Of a stretch of 14,736 nucleotides of DNA, positions 1-6,414 are shown piece after piece. A program made the translations under genes and the position numbers. The stretch covers positions 1-14,736 of the forward strand of contig CAYHCQ010000088.1 in assembly GCA_964355115.1 (NCBI GenBank), read 5' to 3'. The DNA comes from JANXZO01 sp964355115 (GTDB lineage Bacteria; Bacteroidota; Bacteroidia; Bacteroidales; FEN-979). Below the pieces are notes generated by a model, which was not told the DNA's origin, ran no database searches, and saw only the letters and a program-made list of their open reading frames with translations. The stretch's first letter is position 1; the number at the start of each line of letters is the position of its first letter.

Positions 1-492
1 GAATCCAAGAAATTCCTTGACGATCCCAATGTCAAGAACGAAATCATCAGGGATTTCGGGTACAGCATTCTTACGAATGACAGGCAGATTGAAAAGAGGG
101 TACTCGCCTCGCTGGTATTCTCCGATCACAGGGCATTACAGATGCTTACTTCCATCCTCCATCCCCGGGTGATGCGCGATTTTCACGAATGGGCCGCCAG
201 GCAGGAATCGTCACCTTATGTCTTACAGGAGTCGGCCATCATCCATGAGTACAACCTGCGGGATGAATATGACCGGATCATTCACATTTCCTGCCCCCCG
301 GAACTGGCCATCCAACGTGTCACCGAGCGCGATAATCTTAGCCGGCCAGAGGTCTTGCGCCGCATGCAGTTCCAGATGGAGGACGAAAAAAAAGCCGCCC
401 TTTCGGATTTTGTGATCCGGAACGACGGCTCAGAGATGGTCATCCCTCAGGTAATCTCAATTCATCTGTTGCTCTCAGAAGTTAGCGCGTAG
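1..492 (+). CDS. coaE: dephospho-CoA kinase, 3' part (5' end outside window)
   Basis: Last step of coenzyme A synthesis: ATP-dependent phosphorylation of the 3'-OH of dephospho-CoA in the cytoplasm. The frame is open from base 1, so the 163 visible codons are the C-terminal four fifths of a protein usually about 195-205 residues long; the N-terminal P-loop lies upstream. Visible family features are the segment LTNDRQIEKRVLASLVF followed by LTSILHPRV, the central ESAIIHE stretch (counterpart of the family's PLLFE region), the LID segment ending in RVTERDNLSRPEVLRRMQFQ with its Arg-Asp pair, and the ending DFVIRNDGS. The first internal ATG at 142 is not the start, because homology to CoaE continues well upstream of it. 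The stop codon lies inside the 3' end of the convergent TonB receptor gene, an 18-bp tail-to-tail overlap. Identification is confident; there is no sign of damage. Confidence 0.93.
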   Translation, partial: ESKKFLDDPNVKNEIIRDFGYSILTNDRQIEKRVLASLVFSDHRALQMLTSILHPRVMRDFHEWAARQESSPYVLQESAIIHEYNLRDEYDRIIHISCPPELAIQRVTERDNLSRPEVLRRMQFQMEDEKKAALSDFVIRNDGSEMVIPQVISIHLLLSEVSA

Positions 493-2892
493 TGCAACGA
501 TCACATTCCGGCCAGGGCTGCTGATTCCTGAGGCAAATTTACGGTAGTTTTCATCGAGGATATTTTCCATACCCACCTCAACATTCAGATATCTGATCAC
601 CTGGTAACTGAGCTTCAGATTCAGGGTATACCAGGAGGGCATGCCATAAGGCGTGGCATACTGCTGATTATCTTCACCGCTGCTGCTGTACTGGCTGATT
701 CGTTTCCATCCGTTGTACATGACATAAAAATCGCCTTTGAATTTCTTCAGTTCAAGGCGGAATGCGGTCATCCCGAAAACGGGTGGAATATGATCGAGTG
801 GTTCCCCCGCGGTTTCGTCATAACCGTAGGTATAGGTAAGATTGCTGACAATTGAAAAGGTGCGCGATACCTGTGCAAGGATGCTTCCCTGCAATCCGCA
901 AACATAAGCACTTCCGGTATTTACCGGGGCGAGGGTCTGGTACGACTCGCCGTCGATGGTTATCGAATCGCTGCCATTGTAGGCCAGTGGCCTGATCACC
1001 TGGGCATTGCGCAGCCAGTTGTAGAAACCGGTGCCCTCCAGTCGCACCTTGCCGCCAATGGTCTTTCCAACTGACAACTCAATGTTATAGGAGTACTCCG
1101 GTTTAAGATCGGGGTTGGGCAAAACGATGGTATTTGCTTCAACGGTATTGAGTTTGGTCAGGTCATCGATGTTGGGAGCCCGGAAACCCGTGGATCCGAC
1201 AAGGGCGAATTTCCAGTCGTGGCCGGGTGTGGCTACAAGGCCGAGATAACCGTTCAGCGCCATATTCTCCTGACTGACAACCGGATCAAAAGGAATGGCC
1301 ATTATTTTTACCATTGTGTCGGAATAGGCTGCATTGAGGGTTACATAGTTTAATCGGACACCCTGTGAGAAGGTGAACACCTTGCTGATGTTCCACATGT
1401 TCGAAAGGTACGCAGAGAGATAGGTCATGCAGGCCTTTTGATCGGGATAGCGGGTTGCCCGGTCATAGGAGATGACATTGGTCTTTATATTTTCGACATA
1501 GGCCGACGAGCCTACATTGTTGTAATTAAACTCAAGGCCATAATGAAGATCGTCTTTTTTGAACAGCTTCTTGTCGAAATCTGCGTTCACAGAATAGACA
1601 GCCACGGTTTCGAGGTTGGATTTTTTCTTTGAACTCCCAAAATCGCGCTGGATACGATCCTCCTTAATATCCTGATAAGCGATGATTACCGTGGCATGTT
1701 CGAAGATCACCGCATTCAGATTATATTCGGCTTTCAACGAAGCCAACAGTCGCGTCTGAGGACCGTAATACCATTCAGCATACTTCATGGTACTATCGTT
1801 CTTCATCTCGGTCAAACGGTCGTAACGGGGGATGTCACCAGAGTTTGAATACTGGAAGTTCAGGATGTAACGGCTCTTTTTCCCCGGGCGAAAAAGCACC
1901 TTCCCAAGGAAATTATATTGTGAATAGGCAGATTGTTTTTGAATCCAGGGCTTGTCATTGGCAAGCGTGGAGTCCTTCCCGTTAAAACTTTCTGCATAAA
2001 ATAGCCGTTGCCCAAACGTCCCATAGGCAGGATTGCTGACCCTGCCTTCGCGGAGGTCGCCAAAGTCGCTGTAAGTAAAGTTCAGCAATACAGCAAGTTT
2101 CCTCCAGCCGAAGTTGAGATTAACGCCGCCAGTGATTCCGTTATTGGCAGAGGCATATCGTGCAAGAGCGGTACCATGGATGCTGGTTTTTCCGCTTGAG
2201 GAGAGAACCGGATCCTTCGTAATGAAGTTTATAACACCCCCCATTGCATCGCTGCCATAGAGTGTTGAGCCCGGTCCGTAGAGTATTTCTGTGGATGCAA
2301 GCCCAAAGGGGTCGACCGTGATGGCATTCTGAAGATGACCAGCGCGGTAAATTGCATTGTTCATGCGGATACCATCAACGATAAGCAGCACTTTATTGGC
2401 CTCAAATCCTCTGAGAACAGGACTTCCGCCCCCCATCTGGCTGGTCTGAACGAAAACCTGGCCGGTCTGCTCGAGCATAATGGCCGAATTCTGTGGATTC
2501 TGAAAGGCAATTTCTTTCGCCTGGATCACCTCAATTTTATATGGCAGATCGGACCGCTTCTCCTCCGTCCTGTTTCCCGTCACCACATATTCATCGAGTT
2601 TAATCACATTTTCGGTAAGGTAAATTGTGCCGGAGGGAGGAAGTTTGGATTTAATAAGTCTGACCGGCTGAAAGGCCACGTGGGTAAAGATGAGCGAATC
2701 GTTCTCTCCGAACCCGGAGAGGTCGGCAACTCCGTTATCGCTGGTTACAACCATCAGCGACTTCGCCAGGTTTGTAACGGCAACTTCACTGATGGGCTGA
2801 AGGTCGGACCTGTCGAGCACCTTCACCTTCTGGCCAAATGAAAGTGACACGGTGAAAATAAACGCTATAAAAATAATAGTATATCGTTTCAT
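475..2892 (-). CDS. TonB-dependent outer-membrane receptor, heme/hemoglobin receptor type
   Basis: An 805-residue outer-membrane beta-barrel that would import a bound ligand using TonB energy. Residues 1-20 form a signal peptide. Residues about 22-95 look like the carboxypeptidase-regulatory-like beta-sandwich common at the start of Bacteroidota receptors. A TonB-box-like stretch DEYVVTG lies at 100-106, the plug at about 110-228 (VLRGFEANKVLLIVDGIRMN, then YGPGSTLYGSDAMGGVINF), and the 22-strand-type barrel follows to the terminal Phe805. FRAP at 570-573 and NPDL at 593-596 are the paired boxes of the hemoglobin/heme receptor family, so heme or a heme protein is the best guess for ligand. 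The histidine normally found between those boxes in HemR/HmuR is absent here (see findings), so another ligand is possible. It lies 96 nt downstream of, and in the same direction as, a small membrane-anchored protein gene. No clear TAnnTTTG element lies in that gap, so the two are probably cotranscribed. Confidence 0.9.
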   Translation of the reverse strand: MKRYTIIFIAFIFTVSLSFGQKVKVLDRSDLQPISEVAVTNLAKSLMVVTSDNGVADLSGFGENDSLIFTHVAFQPVRLIKSKLPPSGTIYLTENVIKLDEYVVTGNRTEEKRSDLPYKIEVIQAKEIAFQNPQNSAIMLEQTGQVFVQTSQMGGGSPVLRGFEANKVLLIVDGIRMNNAIYRAGHLQNAITVDPFGLASTEILYGPGSTLYGSDAMGGVINFITKDPVLSSSGKTSIHGTALARYASANNGITGGVNLNFGWRKLAVLLNFTYSDFGDLREGRVSNPAYGTFGQRLFYAESFNGKDSTLANDKPWIQKQSAYSQYNFLGKVLFRPGKKSRYILNFQYSNSGDIPRYDRLTEMKNDSTMKYAEWYYGPQTRLLASLKAEYNLNAVIFEHATVIIAYQDIKEDRIQRDFGSSKKKSNLETVAVYSVNADFDKKLFKKDDLHYGLEFNYNNVGSSAYVENIKTNVISYDRATRYPDQKACMTYLSAYLSNMWNISKVFTFSQGVRLNYVTLNAAYSDTMVKIMAIPFDPVVSQENMALNGYLGLVATPGHDWKFALVGSTGFRAPNIDDLTKLNTVEANTIVLPNPDLKPEYSYNIELSVGKTIGGKVRLEGTGFYNWLRNAQVIRPLAYNGSDSITIDGESYQTLAPVNTGSAYVCGLQGSILAQVSRTFSIVSNLTYTYGYDETAGEPLDHIPPVFGMTAFRLELKKFKGDFYVMYNGWKRISQYSSSGEDNQQYATPYGMPSWYTLNLKLSYQVIRYLNVEVGMENILDENYRKFASGISSPGRNVIVALRANF

Positions 2893-2988
2893 GATTTCTG
2901 AGTTTTGTTGAGTACTATAATGGAGTCAAGCCGCAGTGCTTATGGCAAAGCGGGTTTCATTGTGAAGTGATTAAAAAAAAGAGGAAAA
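2893..2988 (-). other. spacer between small protein and TonB receptor genes
   Basis: Read on the minus strand, the small-protein stop is followed by a run of nine T (2980-2972) with only a feeble GGAG/CTCC pairing upstream, inside the coding sequence. This is not a convincing intrinsic terminator. No TAnnTTTG promoter element was found before the receptor ATG, which favours read-through into the receptor gene. Confidence 0.4.
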
Positions 2989-3486
2989 TCAGGCCAATTC
3001 AGGAGGAGGGCTCCAGATTTTTAAAAACCGACTGCGTAATGTTTCATTGAACGGAACAAAACCAATAGTCAAATCCGGAGGAGGCGAAAGACTGACAAGG
3101 TACAGGGGAAGGGCAATTTTGATCAGGTGTGCATGGAGCACCATGCTGTAGCGGTTACCGTTCACCTTTTTGAACCCCGAGATCAGCATCTCCTCCTTGT
3201 GATCGCGGAGGCAGTAAAAAATCGTGACATCTCCCACCGACTCCTCTCTTAGGATGTCGTACATCTTTCCTTTGTACCGGATCTCATGTTTTTCAACCCT
3301 TACGAGGTCGGGATTGTGCGTCGCCCCTGCCACTTCAAGACGCGTTAGTTCGCGGGGCTGCAGACGGAGAAGCGCCATCATCTCCCTTTTTACAATAAAT
3401 TTATTTACTTCAAAAATGAAGAAGTACCCCATTGTATTGAAGAGGATGAGGAAGAGAAGCAGATATGCCAGGGCTTTTTTTGCCAA
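2989..3486 (-). CDS. small membrane-anchored protein of unknown function, upstream of the TonB receptor
   Basis: I do not recognise a named family. The 165-residue product has a short basic start (MAKK), one hydrophobic segment at about 6-26 (signal anchor or uncleaved signal peptide) and a soluble domain, probably periplasmic, with alternating strands around RYKGKMYDILREE and VTIFYCLRDHKEEML. The C-terminal region carries the motif SPPP[DE]L twice: SPPPDL, and SPPPEL just before the end. The start is TTG (3486-3484); an in-frame stop (TGA, 3495-3493) lies three codons upstream, and the first downstream ATG (Met19) would cut the hydrophobic segment, so TTG is favoured. A promoter-like TAACTTTG lies about 18 nt upstream. 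Small proteins with this layout occur beside TonB receptors in Bacteroidota as I recall, which suggests a role linked to receptor function, but no activity can be assigned. Confidence 0.75.
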   Translation of the reverse strand: MAKKALAYLLLFLILFNTMGYFFIFEVNKFIVKREMMALLRLQPRELTRLEVAGATHNPDLVRVEKHEIRYKGKMYDILREESVGDVTIFYCLRDHKEEMLISGFKKVNGNRYSMVLHAHLIKIALPLYLVSLSPPPDLTIGFVPFNETLRSRFLKIWSPPPELA

Positions 3487-3504
3487 TCGTATTCAGATGA
3501 AACG

Positions 3505-3512
3505 CAAAGTTA
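3505..3512 (-). promoter_or_regulatory. Bacteroidota -7 promoter element (TAACTTTG) for small protein/TonB receptor unit
   Basis: On the minus strand the sequence TAACTTTG matches the Bacteroidota consensus TAnnTTTG, about 18 nt before the TTG start at 3486. A TTTG lies 22 nt further upstream (3538-3535) and could be the -33 box, with slightly long spacing. The predicted leader is short. Confidence 0.55.
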
Positions 3513-3529
3513 GCTGTTTTTAAACAAGG

Positions 3530-3543
3530 GATGGCAAACCATC
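3530..3543. repeat. perfect inverted repeat between two divergent promoters (possible operator)
   Basis: GATGG (3530-3534), a 4-nt spacer CAAA, and CCATC (3539-3543) form a perfect 5-bp inverted repeat. It lies between the -7 elements of the leftward receptor unit (3505-3512) and of mqnA (3556-3563), and covers the likely -33 region of the leftward promoter. This would suit a dimeric repressor, but a 5-bp match can arise by chance. Confidence 0.3.
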
Positions 3544-3555
3544 GGCCAATTCATG

Positions 3556-3563
3556 TATTTTTG
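3556..3563 (+). promoter_or_regulatory. Bacteroidota -7 promoter element (TATTTTTG) for mqnA
   Basis: TATTTTTG fits TAnnTTTG exactly. Transcription would begin near 3570, giving a leader of about 10 nt before ATG 3580. It also overlaps the codons that follow the alternative upstream ATG (3553), which argues against that start. No convincing -33 TTTG was seen at the usual distance. Confidence 0.55.
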
Positions 3564-3579
3564 CACAAACCTGTCGTTG

Positions 3580-4323
3580 ATGAATCCGCTGCGAATCACT
3601 GCCGTCTCCTACCTGAACACTTTCCCATTTGTATATGGCATCAGGGAATCCGGCAAGCTGCGAAATTACCGTCTCGACCTTGCTGTCCCCTCGCTCTGTG
3701 CAGAAAAGCTTAGGCTTGGAGAAGCCGATATTGCGCTGGTGCCTGCAGGTGCTCTGCCGGGTTTGGGATCAGTTTTCACCGTTTCCGATTTCTGCATCGG
3801 AGCCACAACTGAGGTAAGAACTGTTCTTCTCCTGTCGCATCAGCCACTGGAAGATATCCGGAGGATAAACCTGGATTTCGATTCGGGAACTTCGGTTGAA
3901 CTGGTTAAGATACTGGCCCGGCACTACTGGAAGATAAATCCAGTATTTGCCGGACTGCAGGCTGGCGAAGCGGCTTACGGTGCAGGTGACGAGGCGCTGG
4001 TGGCCATCGGCGACAAGACTTTCGCATTAAAAAACAGATACCCTTACGTTTACGACCTTGCCGACGAGTGGATCCGGTTTAGCGGGCTGCCTTTTGTTTT
4101 TGCATTGTGGGTTTCACGGGACCGTTTGTCTGAAGAGATCGCCGGCACATTCTCTGATGCGCTTTCGTTCGGCGTAACTCACATTCCCGAATGTCTTGAT
4201 TATTTCCGCGATAAACTTCCTGCCTGTAACGATTGCAGGGGTTACCTGGAGAATAATATCTCCTTTCCCCTGGATGATAAAAAGAGGCAAGGGCTGGATC
4301 TATTCCTCAGTTACTTAAAATAA
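3580..4323 (+). CDS. mqnA: chorismate dehydratase MqnA (futalosine menaquinone pathway)
   Basis: MqnA dehydrates chorismate to 3-[(1-carboxyvinyl)oxy]benzoate, the first committed step of the futalosine route to menaquinone, in the cytoplasm. The 247-residue protein has the family start RITAVSYLNTFPFVYGI, then SLCAEKLRLGEADIALVPAGALP and a periplasmic-binding-protein-like two-lobe pattern through VAIGDKTFAL and LADEWIRFSGLPFVFALWV. Its length is normal for the family. I chose ATG 3580 over ATG 3553: homology starts at MNPLRITAVSYLNT, and the upstream ATG precedes the predicted transcription start. The gene stands alone: the left neighbour diverges, the right one (yidC) converges, and a weak terminator-like hairpin follows. 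The other mqn genes are not in the window, so completeness of the pathway is inferred. Confidence 0.9.
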   Translation: MNPLRITAVSYLNTFPFVYGIRESGKLRNYRLDLAVPSLCAEKLRLGEADIALVPAGALPGLGSVFTVSDFCIGATTEVRTVLLLSHQPLEDIRRINLDFDSGTSVELVKILARHYWKINPVFAGLQAGEAAYGAGDEALVAIGDKTFALKNRYPYVYDLADEWIRFSGLPFVFALWVSRDRLSEEIAGTFSDALSFGVTHIPECLDYFRDKLPACNDCRGYLENNISFPLDDKKRQGLDLFLSYLK

Positions 4324-4360
4324 ATTACGAACGCAGACAGGGTTCACCTATAAATCGTAC

Positions 4361-4385
4361 ATCCTGCAAAAGGATATTATTTTTT
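4361..4385 (+). terminator. weak intrinsic terminator after mqnA
   Basis: ATCCT (4361-4365), loop GCAAA, AGGAT (4371-4375), then ATTA and six T (4380-4385). The 5-bp stem is short and AT-rich, so strength is doubtful. The T tract overlaps the end of the convergent yidC gene. On the opposite strand the hairpin is not followed by a T run. Confidence 0.35.
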
Positions 4386-6329
4386 AACCGGGTAGCCGCG
4401 CTTCTTGGCCATATCTTCCAGTCTCTTCTGAAAACCTGATTTCTTCACCGTTTTTTTCTTGTTTGCCTCGATCTGGGCATGAAGCTTCTTTTCATCGATG
4501 GTGGCACGGATTATATAGATCTGGGCGAAGGTGAGCAGGTTGGCCAGCAGATAGTAGTAGCTGAGTCCTGAGGAGTAGTCGTTAAACCAGAAGAGGAACA
4601 TTACCGGCATAAGGTACATCATGGTCTTCATACCCGGCATTTGCTGCTGGGTACTACCCATCATCTGATCGTTCAGCTTGGTATAAAAAATACTTGAGAT
4701 GGTCATCAGAAGGGCAAAGAGACTTATGTGGTCGCCATAGTAGGGAATTGAGAATCCGCCGGGGAAAGTCCAGATGGAGTCGTACGATGAAAGGTCGGTC
4801 GCCCATAGAAAACTCTGCTGGCGCAATTCGATAGAAGAGGGAAAGAAACGGAACATGGCAATGAGGATAGGCATCTGCAACAGCAAAGGGATGCATCCGG
4901 CCATGGGGTTGACCCCTGCCTTCTTATACAGTTCCATGGTAGCCTGCTGCTTCTTAAGTGCATCCTCCTTTTTGGTGAATTTCTTTGTCATTTCATCGAT
5001 ATCGGGCTTAAGCACCCGCATCTTGGCCGACGACTTGTATGTTTTATACGCTATGGGGAAAAGCAGAATCTTTAAGAGTATGGTCAGGATAAGGATGATA
5101 ATACCATAGTTCCAGCCGAAGTTTCCAAAGAAGGTAAAAACAGGAATAACCGCATAGATATTGATCCACGCGAGCAGGAAGAAGCCCCAGCCAAGCGGGA
5201 TCTGCTGTTCAAGTTCTGCATGATATCCTTTGAGGGTATAGTATTTATTGGGACCGAAGTACATCGACATGGCCACCGTGTTGGCCTCCCTGGCCGAAAA
5301 CGGCACCCCAAGTTCCGCATTCATCGTTTTGAGGTAGTTGTTGCCACCGGGCAGGGTTGCAGTTTGCAGCCGGGGTTCGCTGAAAAAATTATCGGCAATG
5401 ATCGTACTTGTAAAAAATTGCTGCTTGTATGAGAGCCATTTGATCTTTTCGTTCTTCAGGTACTTCTCTTCATCCGCTGTTTCGGAAAGGTAATCGACCT
5501 TGTCTTCCATATATTTATAGTATATGGTAGAGGATATGCGCTCCATGTTGCGGCTCTTTTCAAGCCGTTTCAGGTTGTCGTTCCAGTTGAGTACAAGATA
5601 TTTGGTTGACGGATCCACAACATCGGCCATCCCGACAAATTTCACCTGGTACCGAAGCATGTATTCGTTTCCACGGATAGTATATATATACTCTATGTAA
5701 CGGTTTTGATCGAATGTTGAATCGGAGGAGGCAACAAAAAGACGCATGCCGAACTGTACTGAATCTTTTCCGCTTACTTTGAGCGTCGATTGTCCGGAAT
5801 TGGCACCATCCGGCCAGAAAGGCTGAAAATAAAGCTTGTCTGTATTAATGATCCGGTTATTGGCAAAGAAAGAGAAACCGAAATGAAGCGAATCGCTGTC
5901 CATAAGCACCAGCGGACGTTTGTCCCAGGTAAGGTATTCCTTCAGCTCAACGTGGGCAATTTTTCCGCCACGTGCTGAGATCTTCAATCGGAAAACATCA
6001 TTTTCAACTGTGTAGGATGTATCCTTACCGGCGCCCGCATTGGCAAACAATCCCAACTCATCTTTCATCGTAAGACGTACCAATGTTACCGAGTCGACCT
6101 TTTTTCCGGTGGCCAGGATTTTCTGCTTCTCAACTGCAGCTTCGATGGCGCGGGTGCGGGCGATTGCCTTAATGGTCGAATCGCGCCGGGCCTGGCTGAG
6201 CAGGTAGATGGAGTCGGATTTGCGTTTATAGGCCATTTCCTGCTCCTGTGACGGACTCATCAGGTAGCTGTATACAAGGAAGATCGCAAAGATGAGGACC
6301 AACCCAATAATCGTGTTCTTATTATTCAT
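4377..6329 (-). CDS. yidC: membrane protein insertase YidC
   Basis: YidC inserts and folds inner-membrane proteins, alone or with SecYEG. At 650 residues it has the Gram-negative plan: TM1 at about 5-22, a coiled or charged linker to about 95, the periplasmic P1 beta-sandwich at about 108-365, then the conserved insertase core. TM2 is at about 405-427, a cytoplasmic hairpin follows (430-470, with KPDIDEMTKKF), then VNPMAGCIPLLLQMPILIAMF (TM3, 473-493), TM4 (about 534-550), TM5 (about 568-608) and a Lys-rich cytoplasmic tail. The hydrophilic-groove Arg of E. coli YidC (Arg366) aligns by context with Lys420 in LTILLKILLFPIA, so the positive charge is kept as Lys. It follows pyrG by 85 nt in the same direction, a neighbour pair common in Bacteroidota. 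It has its own TACCTTTG element and may also be read from pyrG. Confidence 0.96.
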   Translation of the reverse strand: MNNKNTIIGLVLIFAIFLVYSYLMSPSQEQEMAYKRKSDSIYLLSQARRDSTIKAIARTRAIEAAVEKQKILATGKKVDSVTLVRLTMKDELGLFANAGAGKDTSYTVENDVFRLKISARGGKIAHVELKEYLTWDKRPLVLMDSDSLHFGFSFFANNRIINTDKLYFQPFWPDGANSGQSTLKVSGKDSVQFGMRLFVASSDSTFDQNRYIEYIYTIRGNEYMLRYQVKFVGMADVVDPSTKYLVLNWNDNLKRLEKSRNMERISSTIYYKYMEDKVDYLSETADEEKYLKNEKIKWLSYKQQFFTSTIIADNFFSEPRLQTATLPGGNNYLKTMNAELGVPFSAREANTVAMSMYFGPNKYYTLKGYHAELEQQIPLGWGFFLLAWINIYAVIPVFTFFGNFGWNYGIIILILTILLKILLFPIAYKTYKSSAKMRVLKPDIDEMTKKFTKKEDALKKQQATMELYKKAGVNPMAGCIPLLLQMPILIAMFRFFPSSIELRQQSFLWATDLSSYDSIWTFPGGFSIPYYGDHISLFALLMTISSIFYTKLNDQMMGSTQQQMPGMKTMMYLMPVMFLFWFNDYSSGLSYYYLLANLLTFAQIYIIRATIDEKKLHAQIEANKKKTVKKSGFQKRLEDMAKKRGYPVKK

Positions 6330-6368
6330 TCAATATTGACTTTAAAATCTTTTTTCTCAGGAAACATG

Positions 6369-6385
6369 CCCGGATGGGCTCCGGG
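6369..6385 (-). other. hairpin in the yidC leader
   Basis: CCCGGA and TCCGGG form a perfect 6-bp GC-rich stem around a 5-nt loop. On the minus strand it lies downstream of the TACCTTTG promoter element, so it would fold near the 5' end of the yidC mRNA, about 40 nt before the ATG. No T run follows directly, so it is not a good terminator for pyrG. It may stabilise the mRNA or mean nothing. Confidence 0.35.
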
Positions 6386-6395
6386 TTAGGGGGTG

Positions 6396-6403
6396 CAAAG
6401 GTA
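6396..6403 (-). promoter_or_regulatory. Bacteroidota -7 promoter element (TACCTTTG) for yidC
   Basis: TACCTTTGCA on the minus strand is a very typical form of the TAnnTTTG element, lying in the 85-nt pyrG-yidC spacer. Predicted transcription start is near 6390, giving a leader of about 60 nt that holds a GC-rich hairpin. No clear -33 TTTG was found. Confidence 0.6.
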
Positions 6404-6414
6404 CAAAATTGTAT

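Noticed and set aside
2335..2841. 168-codon open frame on the plus strand opposite the TonB receptor
   Set aside because: It lies wholly inside the strongly supported receptor gene, has no domain-like motif and no promoter; it is a reading-frame shadow.
3553..3579. Earlier in-frame ATG for mqnA, adding nine residues
   Set aside because: The added residues do not fit the MqnA family start, and the -7 element TATTTTTG overlaps these codons, placing transcription start after them.
6369..6385. Terminator for pyrG
   Set aside because: The stem is good but no T run follows it on the minus strand, and a promoter element lies between it and the pyrG stop.
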